Source: Labedella populi (GTDB lineage Bacteria > Actinomycetota > Actinomycetes > Actinomycetales > Microbacteriaceae). Taken from it: DNA of 64,000 nucleotides. A model generated the notes under the pieces. The model ran no database searches and had not been told where the DNA came from. It was given only the letters and a program-made list of their open reading frames with translations. This document shows, piece by piece, positions 1 through 9,732 of the stretch. Each line of letters starts with the position of its first letter. Position 1 is the first letter of the stretch. The DNA lies in assembly GCF_004078655.1 (NCBI RefSeq), contig NZ_RZNC01000007.1:1-64000 (forward strand), read 5' to 3'. The position numbers were made by a program, and so were the translations under genes.

Positions 1-183
1 GGCGGCCGAACCCACGTCGACAACGGCGTCCTCCTCTGCTGGGCCCACCACCAAAACATCGACACCGGCCCCTGGCGCATCAACACGCCCAACGGCGTCC
101 CCCACGTGAGAGGACCGGCACACGTCGAATGGACGCACGTTACGAAAGCGCGAGCACGACCACCACTCCCCGCCACAGGCTGA
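1..183 (+). CDS. HNH endonuclease, C-terminal end (partial)
   Basis: The window opens inside this gene; only the last 60 residues are present. They carry the end of an HNH nuclease fold: Asn8, then a Leu-Leu-Cys at 11-13 and the His16-His17 pair, in the order seen in actinobacterial DUF222/HNH proteins. The tail after residue 40 is basic and not conserved. These proteins are multicopy in Microbacteriaceae and their cellular role is not settled. The upstream DUF222 part lies outside the window, so intactness cannot be judged. Confidence 0.8.
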   Translation, partial: GGRTHVDNGVLLCWAHHQNIDTGPWRINTPNGVPHVRGPAHVEWTHVTKARARPPLPATG

Positions 184-283
184 TGAGCGGAGGAGATGCG
201 CTCTTCTTCGTTCCGGTTGCGCTCTCGTCGTCGCGGGGTCAGGCTGGAGAGGTGGAGTCGACCCGACGAAGGAGGACGAGCGT

Positions 284-595
284 ATGAGCGACCGATCCGA
301 TCCCGACATCACGTCCGCCGGTCTCCCCCGACCAGGAGGCACTGTCGACCCGGACGCGCATCCCGCGCATCTCGAGGAGTGGCGCAGCGACGCCGTACCG
401 CCGTCCGACGTGGACGAGGAGGCGATCATCGATGAGGAGGCGCCGGCAACCGTGCAGACGGATCGGGGCGACACGATCGTCGTGCCGGACGAGGACCGCC
501 CCGTCGTGCTGAGCGACGAGGACGAGCTCGCCGATGACGACGAGCTCCTCACGGACGAAGACTCGATCGACGACGGCTTCGTCGACGAAGAGTGA
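284..595 (+). CDS. Hypothetical acidic protein, 103 aa
   Basis: The start is supported by an AGGAGG sequence 7 bases before the ATG. The protein is strongly acidic: the last 60 residues are mostly Asp/Glu, with no Cys and no membrane segment, so it is probably a soluble and largely disordered cytoplasmic protein. I do not recognise a characterised family. It is convergent with the antiporter gene, separated by 27 bases. The good Shine-Dalgarno and uninterrupted frame make it a real gene more likely than not. Confidence 0.65.
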   Translation: MSDRSDPDITSAGLPRPGGTVDPDAHPAHLEEWRSDAVPPSDVDEEAIIDEEAPATVQTDRGDTIVVPDEDRPVVLSDEDELADDDELLTDEDSIDDGFVDEE

Positions 596-622
596 TCTCG
601 CCGATCGTGCCCGGCCTGCCCG

Positions 623-2431
623 TCACACTTCGGGCGGTGCCCCCTGCAGTTCGATGCTGATCTGCGCGGCGTCGAGGGTCGCAAGAGCGGAATCGAGCGT
701 TTCCGCGTCGAACGTGCCGTCATCACGGGCATCGAGAAGAGCGTCACGCTGTGCGGTGACGACGGCGAGAGCGAGAGCTCGAACCCGGGCGTGCCGCGCG
801 ACGCGCTCGCGCCCCCGAGCCGACTCGTCGGGGCGGTCGATCACGCTGTCCACCACGCTGCTGTCCGCCACGCCGTCATCCACGGCATGATCATCCACGG
901 AACGATCATCCACGGCGCCGTATTCCGACACGGATCGCTCCCCCGCTCCGATGTCGGCTTCGGGACGACGGACGGCGGGGACGCCGTGCTCCTCTCGCAC
1001 CCGGTGCGCCACGTCGGCGAGCATCGCCAGCAGCTGAGCTCGCTCAGCACGCTGCGCGTCCGGGTCAGGGCCTGCCGGCCGCAGGCGCTTCACCACGAAC
1101 CCGAGCGTGCCGCCCTGCACGAGGAGCGACGACGCCGCGACGATGAAGGCCACCAGCACGAGGAGTGAGCGGTTCGGAGTGTCCGCCGGCAGGGTCTGGG
1201 CCGCCGCGAGAGTGATCGCGCCGCGCATGCCGGCCCACACGAGCACCCCGCCCTCACGCCAGCCGAGCGGCGCCGTGAGGTAGTAGTCGAAATCGGCGAG
1301 CAGTCGCCGCATCCGGATGCGCGTCCGATGCACGCGGTCTGGTCCCGCATCCTGACGGAAAGGCCAGTCGACCGGTTCGCCCGATTCGCCGAGCCTCTCG
1401 TTGAACGCTTCGATCCGCGGCTTGATGCGCTCCCTCCGCAGACGTCGACGTCGCAAGTATCCGAGCAGCGGCGCGATGACGGCCGCCCGGACGAGCATCG
1501 TGAGCAGGAGCGCCCCGAGCGCCACGATCACCGCATTGTGTACTCCCTCGTGGGCACGTTCGACGTCCTCCATGAGGGCCGAGAGCTCGAGCCCCATGAT
1601 GAGGAAGATCGCACCCTCGAGGACGAGCTCCACCGTGCGCCAGTTCTGCGCGTCGGAGGCGCGGTGCTGCGGCGGGAGTCGGCGGGCGCCGCCGTGACCC
1701 GTGATGAGCCCTGCGACGACCGCGGCCACGAGGCCGGAGGCGCCGAACTCCTCGGCGGGGATCGAGGCGAGGAACGGAACGGCGAAGGAGATCGCCGTGT
1801 TCACGGTGGGATCGGTGACGCGCTGCCGCACCCACAGGTTGGCGTGTCCCACCACGAAGCCGAGGACGACGGCGACGGCGACCGCGTAGGCGAACTGCCC
1901 GACGACCTCCCAGAACGACAATGCTGCCGCGGTCGCGGCGACCGCGGAGCGGAGCAGGACGAGAGCCGTCGCATCGTTCAGAAGGCTCTCGCCCTCGAGC
2001 ACGGACACGACGCGCCCGCCGACGCCGAGACGTTTGACGATCGAGGTCGCGACGGCGTCCGTCGGACTCACGATCGCCCCGAGCGCGATGCCCCACCACA
2101 ACCCGAGTCCGGGGATCGCCCAGGAGAAGAACAGACCGAGGACGACCGAGGAGATCACGACGAGGACGACGGACAACCCGCCGATGGCGTTCAATTCCCG
2201 CCGGAAGTTCATCGCGGGCATCGAAACGGCCGCCGAGTACAGCAGCGGCGGCAGGATTCCCGCGAGGATCCACTCGGGGTCGACTTCGAACTCGGGAAGG
2301 ATCGGCGTGAAGCTCACGACGATCCCCAGCACCACGAGGATGAGCGGGGACGCGATGCGCAGCTTCGGCCCGAGCGCCGTCGCAGCCGCGATCACGAGCA
2401 GCGCCGCGACTCCGACGATGAGGATGTCCAT
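623..2431 (-). CDS. Na+/H+ antiporter, CPA1 (NhaP/NHE) family
   Basis: Integral membrane exchanger of protons for sodium (or potassium), serving pH and salt homeostasis. The 602-residue product starts with a hydrophobic segment and has about a dozen membrane helices through residue ~410. The transport-site signatures are SPTDAVA at 122-128 and the Asn152-Asp153 pair in EGESLLND. A cytoplasmic tail of about 190 residues follows and contains an imperfect Val/Asp repeat region (around 540-570). The start at 2431 is chosen because GGAAGGA lies 7 bases upstream and the protein then begins directly with the first helix; an in-frame ATG at 2494 would add 21 non-hydrophobic residues. It stands alone as a transcription unit. 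Confidence 0.9.
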   Translation of the reverse strand: MDILIVGVAALLVIAAATALGPKLRIASPLILVVLGIVVSFTPILPEFEVDPEWILAGILPPLLYSAAVSMPAMNFRRELNAIGGLSVVLVVISSVVLGLFFSWAIPGLGLWWGIALGAIVSPTDAVATSIVKRLGVGGRVVSVLEGESLLNDATALVLLRSAVAATAAALSFWEVVGQFAYAVAVAVVLGFVVGHANLWVRQRVTDPTVNTAISFAVPFLASIPAEEFGASGLVAAVVAGLITGHGGARRLPPQHRASDAQNWRTVELVLEGAIFLIMGLELSALMEDVERAHEGVHNAVIVALGALLLTMLVRAAVIAPLLGYLRRRRLRRERIKPRIEAFNERLGESGEPVDWPFRQDAGPDRVHRTRIRMRRLLADFDYYLTAPLGWREGGVLVWAGMRGAITLAAAQTLPADTPNRSLLVLVAFIVAASSLLVQGGTLGFVVKRLRPAGPDPDAQRAERAQLLAMLADVAHRVREEHGVPAVRRPEADIGAGERSVSEYGAVDDRSVDDHAVDDGVADSSVVDSVIDRPDESARGRERVARHARVRALALAVVTAQRDALLDARDDGTFDAETLDSALATLDAAQISIELQGAPPEV

Positions 2432-2543
2432 GCGTCCTTCCCATGCCGCCGTCGTGAAAGCGAACGGACGACCGATCGGTGACCGGCCGTCCATTCGTTC
2501 GTTGCCGCGCCGCTCCGGGACGGACCCGTCGCGCAGCGCTCGA

Positions 2544-3947
2544 TCAGAAGTTGATCATATGACCGGTGAGCCCGTGGAAGCCCTCCTGGAGCGCCTCGCT
2601 GAGCGTCGGGTGCGTGTGCACGTTACGCGCGAGCTCGGTCGCCGTGAGGTCCCACTTCTGCGCGAGGGTCAGCTCGGGCAGGAGCTCGGACACGTCCGGG
2701 CCGATCATGTGAGCACCCAGGAGTTCGCCGTACTCGGCGTCGGCGACGAGCTTGACGAAGCCTGTGGGCTCGCCGAGGCCGTGCGCCTTGCCGTTCGCCA
2801 TGAACGGGAACGACGTGACCTTGACGTCGTGCCCCTCGTCGCGCGCCTGCTGCTCGGTGAGGCCGAAGCTCGCGACCTGCGGCTGGCAGAACGTCGCACG
2901 CGGCATCATCCGGTAGTCGCCGAGCTCCTGGGTCTCCGCGTCGGCAATGGTCTCCGCCGCGACGACGCCCTGCGCCTCCGCGACGTGCGCGAGCTGCAGC
3001 TTCGCCGTGACGTCGCCGATCGCGTAGATGTGCGGCACGTTCGTCCGCATCCGACCGTCGATGGCGATGGCGCCGCGCTCGGTGAGCTTCACGCCCGTCT
3101 TGTCGAGCCCGTAGCCCTCCACGCGGGGAGCGAAGCCGACCGACATGAGGACCTTGTCTGCGGTGAGCGTGCCCGTGGAGCCGTCCTTGGCCGTGTAGGT
3201 GACCGTGACCTGCGAGCCCTCGTCCGTGACCTTCTCGACCTTGGTCGAGGTCATGATCGGGATGCCGTAGCCCTTGTACTGCTTCGTGATCTCCTTGGAG
3301 ACGTCGACGTCCTCGTTCGGCAGGGCGCGGTCGAGGAACTCGACGATCGTGACCTCGACACCGTAGTTGCGCATGACGTAGGCAAACTCCATGCCGATCG
3401 CGCCGGCGCCGACGATGACGATCGAGGACGGCAGCTCACGCTCGAGGATCTGCGACTCGTAGGTCACGACGTTGTCGCTCAGCTCGACACCCGGCAGCAG
3501 TCGCACGACGGATCCCGTCGCGATGATGACGTTGTCGAACGAGATCGACGCCGTGTCGCCGTTCGAGAGGGCGACCGAGAGCGAGTGGTCGTCGGTGAAC
3601 GTTCCGCGCCCGTCGAACTCGGTGATCTTGTTCTTCCGCATGAGGAAGTGGACGCCCTTGACCCGACCGTCGGCGACGGTGCGGCTGCGGTCGAACGCGA
3701 CGCCGTAGTCGAACGAGACATCACCGCTCATGCCGAAGGTCTTGGCCTGGTGGGTGAAGATGTGGGCGAGCTCCGCGTTGCGCAGGAGAGCCTTCGACGG
3801 GATGCACCCGACGTTGAGGCAGACACCGCCCCAGTACTTCTCCTCGACGATCGCCACGGACTTCCCGAGCTGGGCCGCGCGAATCGCGGCGACGTAGCCG
3901 CCGGGTCCCGCTCCGAGGACGACGACGTCGAAATGCTGATCGGTCAT
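2544..3947 (-). CDS. lpdA: Dihydrolipoyl dehydrogenase (E3)
   Basis: FAD flavoenzyme that reoxidises dihydrolipoamide with NAD+ in pyruvate and 2-oxoglutarate dehydrogenase complexes and the glycine cleavage system. The 467 residues match the usual length. Visible motifs are the FAD-binding [10 protein letters not shown] (12-21), the redox-active disulfide CLNVGC (Cys43, Cys48), the NAD-binding [10 protein letters not shown] near 180, and the C-terminal active-site HPTLSE with His446 and Glu451. GGGAGG lies 7 bases before the ATG. A TAGAGT hexamer at 3982-3987 could be the -10 of its own promoter, giving a leader of about 30 bases. E1 and E2 subunits are not in this window. Confidence 0.95.
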   Translation of the reverse strand: MTDQHFDVVVLGAGPGGYVAAIRAAQLGKSVAIVEEKYWGGVCLNVGCIPSKALLRNAELAHIFTHQAKTFGMSGDVSFDYGVAFDRSRTVADGRVKGVHFLMRKNKITEFDGRGTFTDDHSLSVALSNGDTASISFDNVIIATGSVVRLLPGVELSDNVVTYESQILERELPSSIVIVGAGAIGMEFAYVMRNYGVEVTIVEFLDRALPNEDVDVSKEITKQYKGYGIPIMTSTKVEKVTDEGSQVTVTYTAKDGSTGTLTADKVLMSVGFAPRVEGYGLDKTGVKLTERGAIAIDGRMRTNVPHIYAIGDVTAKLQLAHVAEAQGVVAAETIADAETQELGDYRMMPRATFCQPQVASFGLTEQQARDEGHDVKVTSFPFMANGKAHGLGEPTGFVKLVADAEYGELLGAHMIGPDVSELLPELTLAQKWDLTATELARNVHTHPTLSEALQEGFHGLTGHMINF

Positions 3948-4022
3948 AGTGAGTGCCTCCCGAGAAAACTGTCTGAAGCCAACTCTATTCGCGCCGCAGG
4001 CGCTTCCGGCCCACTCGGCGGC

Positions 4023-7000
4023 TCAGGACAACAGCTCACGGATGTCGTCGGCGTCGAGCGCCGAGGCGAACACGTCGCCGTCGTCGAGCACACTGTCGAC
4101 GAGCAGGGCCTTGCGCTCCTTGAGGGCCATGACCTTGTCCTCGATCGTGTCGGTCGCGATGAGGCGGTACACCATCACGTTCTTGTCCTGACCGATGCGG
4201 TGAGTGCGGTCGATCGCCTGTTCCTCACTCGCGGGATTCCACCACGGGTCGAGCAGGAAGACGTAGTCGGCCTCGGTGAGGGTCAGTCCGAAACCCCCGG
4301 CCTTGAGGCTGATCAGGAAGACGGGGGCATTTCCGGAGCGGAAGCCGTCGACGACCGCTTGACGGTCTCGCGTCGCACCCTCGAGGGTGGTCGTCGCCAT
4401 ACCCTCGGCCTCGAGGCGGGACCTCACCCGATCGAGGTAGCTCGTGAACTGGCTGAAGACGAGTGCCCGGTGTCCCTCGGCGACGACCTCCCGGAGGTGA
4501 TCGACGAGTCCGTCGAGCTTGCTCGACGGGACGTCCGCGTAGTCGGCGCTCACGAGGGAGGCGTCGAGCGCGAGCATGCGCAAGAGCGTGATCGAGCGGA
4601 ACACGATGAACCGGTTCCGGTCGAGGTGTTCGATGAGCCCGAAGAGCTTCTGTCGCTCCCGTTGGAGGTAGAGGTCGTAGAGCTCCCGATGCTCGGGTGC
4701 GAGATCGATCGAGATCGTCTGCTCGATCTTCTCGGGCAGCTCGGGCGCGACGATCTCCTTCGTCCGGCGCAGGAGGAACGGCGCGATCCGGCGGCGGAGC
4801 CGGTCGAGGCGCTCCGCGCGGAGCGCCTCGGTGACGGCGGGAGCGCTCCCCGCGCCGACACCCGAGGTGATGCCGCCCACGGGGTCCTCGATCACGCGCA
4901 CGTACTCCTGACCGAATCGACGAGCCGAGGGGAACAGGCCGGGAGAGGTGAGCGAGAGGATGGCGTGCAGTTCGGTGAGCGAGTTCTCGATCGGCGTGCC
5001 GGTCACGGCGAGGACGAACTCGGCCTCGAGGTCGCGCACGGCCTCGTGCACGAGCGACGCCTGGTTCTTGACGAACTGGGCCTCATCGAGAATGACGCCC
5101 GACCAGCCGCCGGAGACCGCCGTGCGGTAGGCCTCGGCGTCGAGGCGCAGGAGCGCGTAACTCGTCACGACGATGTGGGCTCCGCTGGCGAGGTCGGCGA
5201 TCGGTGTCCCGCCCGCGGCCTCCGTCGCCGTCGCGCGCCGCACGACGAGACCCGGCGCGAAGCGAGCGGCCTCGGCCAACCAGCCGGGTGCCACCGACGT
5301 CGGGGCCACGACGAGGAACGGCCGGAACGGCGCCTCGGCATCCGCCCCCGCCGGCGCATCGGATCCGTCCACGACGTGCTGCACGAGCGCGAGGCACTGC
5401 AGCGTCTTCCCGAGCCCCATGTCGTCGGCGAGGATTCCGCCGAGCCGATGCCGCCAGAGGAAGGCGAGCCACGAGAACCCCTCGTGCTGATACGCGCGGA
5501 GGTCGGCCGCGATCCCGCTCGACACGGGGACCGCCCGAGGACGATCGCCGCGCGCCTCGTCGACGAGCGCCCGCCACTCGGCGGCGGGGACCGACTCGTC
5601 CGCGAGGTCCTCGAAGTCCGCCCACAGGCTCACGTGATGGCGGCTGATGATGGGCGCGGTCTCCCACTCGGCGAGGTCCTTCGCCTCCTCGATGAGCTCT
5701 GCGAGACGGGCGAAAGCGGGGTGCGCGAGGGACAGGTACGTGCCGTCCACGAGGAGGAGGCGCTTCCGCCCCTTCGCGAGCGCCGTGAAGAGCGGGAGGA
5801 ACGGAATCGTCCGGCCGTCGACCGTCACGGTGACGCCGAGGTCGAACCAGTCGCGGCGATCGCTCGGCATCGTGGAGACGACGAGCTCCGGCTCGCCGGT
5901 GAGCCGCGTGTACGCGGGTTGGGTGCCCGTCGTCTCGACGCGCACCCGCGGTAGGAGGCGCAGACGCGGGAGCAGCTCGGTCGCGAACTCGGCGGACTCG
6001 ACCCCGTCGAGCACGACGTCGAGCGGGACGGGCGCGTCGACGGTCGCCTTGTCGCGACCGTCGTTGGGCGCATCGTTGGAGGACGCGTCCTCCCCCGGCA
6101 GCCACGCCGTCGGCACGGTACCCGTCGGGAGGACCTCGTCGAGCGGAGGGATCGACCCGCCGCCGCGAGAACGCCGCCATCGCCACGACAGCTCCGTCTC
6201 GTGCCGCGTCCCGAAACGGACGCTGAGAACGAGGGTCGCCGGAGACAGGGCGGGCAGCGGGACGGAGGCGTCGTGGCTCGAGACGTCGATCCGCTCGCGC
6301 AGTCCCGGCAGGTACGTCGTGAGGAGGTCGTCGACGTCGTCACCGGGCACCAGCACCTCGGCAGCGAGCGGACCGGCACCGCGCACGATCGCGAGCTCAT
6401 CGCCGGTGAGTGAGCGCTCGGTCGGCGCGATCAGGACCGCTCGCGGGTTCGCGGGATCGACGATCGACACGCCGTGGGTGCCGATCGGCCGCGCGTGTGC
6501 CAGGTCGACCTCGTCGCCGTCGATCGTGAGCAGCGGGGCGAGCCGCACACCGCCCTCAGTCCGTGCGGCATCGAGCACGAGTCGGGCGGACGCCCCGACG
6601 GTGACGCTCGACCGGGACCCCGTCCCGATGAGCGGGATACCGAGCTCGGTGGTCTGCGCGAGCATCGCCCACAGCACCGGGTTGGCGAACTCGTCGAGGA
6701 ACACCATGCTCGCGTCGGGGTCGAGCGTCAGCGCCCCGACCGCGCGGTGGAGGGCCCCGAGCTCCGCGAACCAGCGGTGCTGCTCCGGGTCGAGGTTCAG
6801 GCGGTTGAGGAGGTGCGGGAGATTCGTCCACGTCATCTGGCCGCGGGCCCACCCGCGCGAGGTCTCCGCCGTCGGGCGCACGGCGAGACGGAACTCCCCG
6901 GTACCGGGCGGGTCGCCGCGCTTGACGGGCGCGCCGGCGGACCGCGATGTCGGGCCGTTCCACCGGTGGGTGCCGCGCGGTATGAGCTCACGGAGCTCGA

Positions 7001-7196
7001 ACTGCAGTGCGAGCCGGGTGTACGGGCGGCGACCACCGGCGGTCGAACCGGAACGGGAGGAGGGCGGCTGTCCGTCCCCTGTCCCGCCGCCGTCCGAGGT
7101 GGGGTCCCCCTCCGCCGTCCGGAACGGCGCGAGCGTCGATCGCCACCCCGTCTCCGTCGCGCGGGCGTCGTCCATCGTCGCCGGCGCACTGGTCAT
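4023..7196 (-). CDS. SNF2-family DEAD/DEAH-box helicase
   Basis: A 1057-residue Swi2/Snf2-type ATPase, a DNA translocase probably acting in DNA remodelling or repair. The N-terminal ~560 residues are the poorly conserved region typical of actinobacterial members. The ATPase lobe follows with Walker A in DDMGLGKT (~588-600) and motif II DEAQ (~702). The helicase C-terminal lobe ends with the DRTHRIGQ motif near residue 998. No SWIM zinc finger is visible at the N-terminus. I chose the start at 7196 because CAGGAT lies exactly 6 bases upstream, a leaderless-type arrangement seen repeatedly in this window, and because the longer frame to 7256 would extend into the adjacent modC gene. Confidence 0.88.
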   Translation of the reverse strand: MTSAPATMDDARATETGWRSTLAPFRTAEGDPTSDGGGTGDGQPPSSRSGSTAGGRRPYTRLALQFELRELIPRGTHRWNGPTSRSAGAPVKRGDPPGTGEFRLAVRPTAETSRGWARGQMTWTNLPHLLNRLNLDPEQHRWFAELGALHRAVGALTLDPDASMVFLDEFANPVLWAMLAQTTELGIPLIGTGSRSSVTVGASARLVLDAARTEGGVRLAPLLTIDGDEVDLAHARPIGTHGVSIVDPANPRAVLIAPTERSLTGDELAIVRGAGPLAAEVLVPGDDVDDLLTTYLPGLRERIDVSSHDASVPLPALSPATLVLSVRFGTRHETELSWRWRRSRGGGSIPPLDEVLPTGTVPTAWLPGEDASSNDAPNDGRDKATVDAPVPLDVVLDGVESAEFATELLPRLRLLPRVRVETTGTQPAYTRLTGEPELVVSTMPSDRRDWFDLGVTVTVDGRTIPFLPLFTALAKGRKRLLLVDGTYLSLAHPAFARLAELIEEAKDLAEWETAPIISRHHVSLWADFEDLADESVPAAEWRALVDEARGDRPRAVPVSSGIAADLRAYQHEGFSWLAFLWRHRLGGILADDMGLGKTLQCLALVQHVVDGSDAPAGADAEAPFRPFLVVAPTSVAPGWLAEAARFAPGLVVRRATATEAAGGTPIADLASGAHIVVTSYALLRLDAEAYRTAVSGGWSGVILDEAQFVKNQASLVHEAVRDLEAEFVLAVTGTPIENSLTELHAILSLTSPGLFPSARRFGQEYVRVIEDPVGGITSGVGAGSAPAVTEALRAERLDRLRRRIAPFLLRRTKEIVAPELPEKIEQTISIDLAPEHRELYDLYLQRERQKLFGLIEHLDRNRFIVFRSITLLRMLALDASLVSADYADVPSSKLDGLVDHLREVVAEGHRALVFSQFTSYLDRVRSRLEAEGMATTTLEGATRDRQAVVDGFRSGNAPVFLISLKAGGFGLTLTEADYVFLLDPWWNPASEEQAIDRTHRIGQDKNVMVYRLIATDTIEDKVMALKERKALLVDSVLDDGDVFASALDADDIRELLS

Positions 7197-7242
7197 GTGT
7201 CGATCCTGCCACCCGGCGCCGACGCCGGGGCCTCGCGACGGC

Positions 7243-7977
7243 TCAGTCGATCGCACGGGCCAGGAGCCGGCGCGCGTAGGGGGTCGTCGGAGCGCCGAAG
7301 ATGGCGTCGACCGTCCCGGAGTGCGAGACGCGACCGCGTTCGAGGATCACGACGTCGGCGGCGAGGGCCCGGATGTCCGCGGCATCGTGCGTCACGACGA
7401 CCGTCGCTCCTCGGAAGTCGGCGAGGTGCCTCCCGAGCTCGACACGCACCTCGTCGCGCACCTCGACGTCGAGGGCCGCGAGCGGCTCGTCGAGCAGGAG
7501 GACGTCGGGATCCGTGACGAGGGCGCGGGCGAGCGCGACTCGTTGTCGCTGGCCTCCGGACAACTGGTCGGGGCGTCGCTCCGCGAGGCCCGCGAGGCAG
7601 AATCGGTCGAGCCACTCCCCGGCGCGCTCCCGCGCCTCCCGCCGCCCCGCGCCCGTCGACCGCGGGCCGAAGGCGACGTTGTCGAGGACCGTGAGGTGGG
7701 GGAAGAGCAGGTAGTCCTGGAAGACCATGCCGACGCGGCGCGCTTCGGTCGGCACCCGGATCGCGGCGACGGAGTCCTCCAGCACGCGGTCGCCGATCAC
7801 GACGCGTCCCGCGTCCGGGACGGTCACTCCCGCGACGCACTCGAGCAGCGTCGTCTTGCCGGCGCCGTTCGGCCCCGCGACGGCGAGCACGCGGCCGGCC
7901 GAGGCGGTCAGCGCCACGTCGAGGACGAGGTCGCCGCGGCCCAGCGTGAGCCGTACGTCGAGGTCTCCCCCGCTCAT
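7243..7977 (-). CDS. modC: Molybdate ABC transporter ATP-binding protein
   Basis: ATPase that powers the ModB permease. The 244 residues contain Walker A GPNGAGKTT (35-43), the Q-loop near 87, the signature LSGGQ (139-143) and Walker B LLLDEP (160-165). It ends soon after the ATPase core, so the C-terminal TOBE/Mop regulatory domain of classical ModC (about 350 residues) is missing; molybdate feedback through that domain is therefore unlikely. The start codon overlaps the modB stop in ATGA, implying translational coupling in a modABC operon. Assignment to molybdate rather than sulfate or tungstate rests on the neighbouring modA and cofactor genes. Confidence 0.88.
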   Translation of the reverse strand: MSGGDLDVRLTLGRGDLVLDVALTASAGRVLAVAGPNGAGKTTLLECVAGVTVPDAGRVVIGDRVLEDSVAAIRVPTEARRVGMVFQDYLLFPHLTVLDNVAFGPRSTGAGRREARERAGEWLDRFCLAGLAERRPDQLSGGQRQRVALARALVTDPDVLLLDEPLAALDVEVRDEVRVELGRHLADFRGATVVVTHDAADIRALAADVVILERGRVSHSGTVDAIFGAPTTPYARRLLARAID

Positions 7978-8804
7978 GCGCTCACTCCCGGCATCCACCG
8001 GTCGCGAAGGGCCACGAGGACCACGACGGACACGATCATGAGGACCAACGACAGTGCGATCGCCGCGTCCGGGTCGCGCTGCAGTTCGAGATACGTGGCG
8101 ATGGGGAGCGTCTGCGTGACGCCGGGGAAGCTGCCGGCGAAGGTGATCGTCGCGCCGAACTCGCCGAGGGCGCGCGTGAAGCACAGCACGGCCCCGGCGC
8201 TCACGCCGGGGGCGACGAGGGGCAGGGTGACACGAAGGAAGACCGTCGCGCGCGACCCACCGAGGGTCGCGGCGACCTGCTCGAAGCGCCGGTCCGACGC
8301 GCGCACAGCCCCTTCGACGGCGAGCACGAGGAACGGCATCGCGACGAAGACCTGCGCGATCACCACGGCCGTCGTGGTGAACGGGATGGTCAAGCCCCAC
8401 CACGCGTCGAGCGCACCACCGATGAGACCCCGACGCCCGAGCAGCAGGAGAAGCGCGACGCCACCGACGACCGGCGGCAACACGAGGGGCACCGTCACGA
8501 GGGCGCGGAGGACCCGTCGTGGAACCGCTGGCCAGGCGGCCGAACGCACGAGGACGAGGGCGAGAGGGATCCCGAGCACGAGGGCGATCAGGGTCGACAG
8601 GAGGGCCGTCCCGAGCGAGAGGGCGAGCGCACTCGCGATCTCGGAACGTGCGAGCAGCGCGGGCAGTCGCGCCCACGGTGCGCGTACCGCGAGCGCGACG
8701 AGTGGGAGGACGAGCAGGGCGAGCGCGATCCCGGCCGGGATCCACACGAGCGGGGCGAGACCACGGACCGACCGACCGCGGCGTCGCCCGTCGCTACGCG
8801 CCAC
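7974..8804 (-). CDS. modB: Molybdate ABC transporter permease
   Basis: Membrane subunit of the molybdate importer, 276 residues with about six hydrophobic segments between residues 15 and 265. The EAA-type coupling loop is visible as the region around FEQVAATLGGSRATVF (~175-190), followed by the family-typical ALGEFGAT segment near 216. The first residues are Arg-rich, consistent with a cytoplasmic N-terminus. It overlaps modA by 11 bases and modC by 4, so the three genes form one unit transcribed modA-modB-modC. Confidence 0.92.
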   Translation of the reverse strand: MARSDGRRRGRSVRGLAPLVWIPAGIALALLVLPLVALAVRAPWARLPALLARSEIASALALSLGTALLSTLIALVLGIPLALVLVRSAAWPAVPRRVLRALVTVPLVLPPVVGGVALLLLLGRRGLIGGALDAWWGLTIPFTTTAVVIAQVFVAMPFLVLAVEGAVRASDRRFEQVAATLGGSRATVFLRVTLPLVAPGVSAGAVLCFTRALGEFGATITFAGSFPGVTQTLPIATYLELQRDPDAAIALSLVLMIVSVVVLVALRDRWMPGVSA

Positions 8805-9603
8805 CGAAGCCGGCCCGGTCGAGAACAGCCCGCGCGTCGTCGGACAGGACGAAGTCGGCGAACGCTGCGGCGGCCGCGGGGTTGGGGGCTTCCGTGAGCA
8901 CCGCGACCGGGTACACGTTGATGGCTTCGCCCGCTCCCTCGAACGTGATGCCCTCGACCGAGTCGCCGGCGGCGATCACGTCGGTGCGGTACACGAGACC
9001 GGCATCGGCCTCTCCGAGACGCACTTTCGTCAGCACCGACTTCACGTCCTGCTCGAGGGTGTCGGGGGCCGACTCGACCCCCTCTGCCTCGAAAACAGCC
9101 GCCGTCGCGGCGCCGCACGGCACCGCCTCCTCGCACACCGCGATCGAGAGATCCGCGCGCGCGAAGTCGTCGAGTCCCGAGACGTCCCCGGGATTCCCGG
9201 CGGGCACGACGATCTGCAAGGTGTTCGAGGCGAAGGCGATCGGGCCCGAGGCGGCACCCTCGTCCTCGACCGCGGCCATGGTCGCGAGATCGGCGGAAGC
9301 GAAGACGTCGGCGGGCGCCCCCTGCAGGATCTGCTCGGAGAGCGAGGAGCTCCCCGAGAAGCTCAAGACGACGTCGACCTGCGGGTTGAGCTCCTCGAAG
9401 CGGGTCTCGAACTCGCCGAACACGTCGGTGAGGGACGCGGCGGCGAAGACCGTGACCTGTCCCGTGAGCTCGGTCGCCTCCGGTCCGGCCGGCACGGATG
9501 TCCCACCGGTGTCGGCGCCGGCGCAGCCCGCGAGTCCCAGGACGACGGCCACAGCGGTTGCTGCCCGGATGCGCGTCGCCCGAGTACTGCCGAGTGCCGT
9601 CAT
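8794..9603 (-). CDS. modA: Molybdate-binding lipoprotein
   Basis: Extracytoplasmic solute-binding protein of the molybdate importer, 269 residues. The N-terminus is a lipoprotein signal with lipobox LAGC, Cys27 being the predicted lipidated residue. Family-typical oxyanion-binding segments are visible: AASLTDVF and SGSSSLSEQI, plus NTLQIVVPAGNPGD. The start is supported by GGAAGGG in front of the ATG; a TAGGAT hexamer at 9638-9643 may be the -10, giving a leader near 28 bases. First gene of modABC and divergent from moeB, so both arms of the molybdenum cluster share this 129-base control region, in which I see no recognisable Moco riboswitch. Confidence 0.93.
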   Translation of the reverse strand: MTALGSTRATRIRAATAVAVVLGLAGCAGADTGGTSVPAGPEATELTGQVTVFAAASLTDVFGEFETRFEELNPQVDVVLSFSGSSSLSEQILQGAPADVFASADLATMAAVEDEGAASGPIAFASNTLQIVVPAGNPGDVSGLDDFARADLSIAVCEEAVPCGAATAAVFEAEGVESAPDTLEQDVKSVLTKVRLGEADAGLVYRTDVIAAGDSVEGITFEGAGEAINVYPVAVLTEAPNPAAAAAFADFVLSDDARAVLDRAGFGGA

Positions 9604-9720
9604 GGTGCCCTTCCGCGGAGCTACGTCCGTCGCGCCGATCCTACCGAGCGTTCGGCGCGGCGAAGTCGAGCGGATCGGAGAGGCTGGCGCGACCGGCTCA
9701 GGCTGCCGGCACCCGGGTGC

Positions 9721-9726
9721 GATAAT
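9721..9726 (+). promoter_or_regulatory. -10-like hexamer of moeB, leaderless arrangement
   Basis: GATAAT lies exactly 6 bases before the moeB ATG (9733) and no Shine-Dalgarno sequence is present, so transcription would begin at or next to the start codon. No good -35 is seen 16-18 bases upstream. Confidence 0.5.
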
Positions 9727-9732
9727 CGCCGC

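Noticed and set aside
9604-9732. Possible molybdenum-cofactor riboswitch between modA and moeB.
   Set aside because: The gap is 129 bases and shared by two promoters. I could not find the required multi-stem structure, and both genes have short or no leaders.
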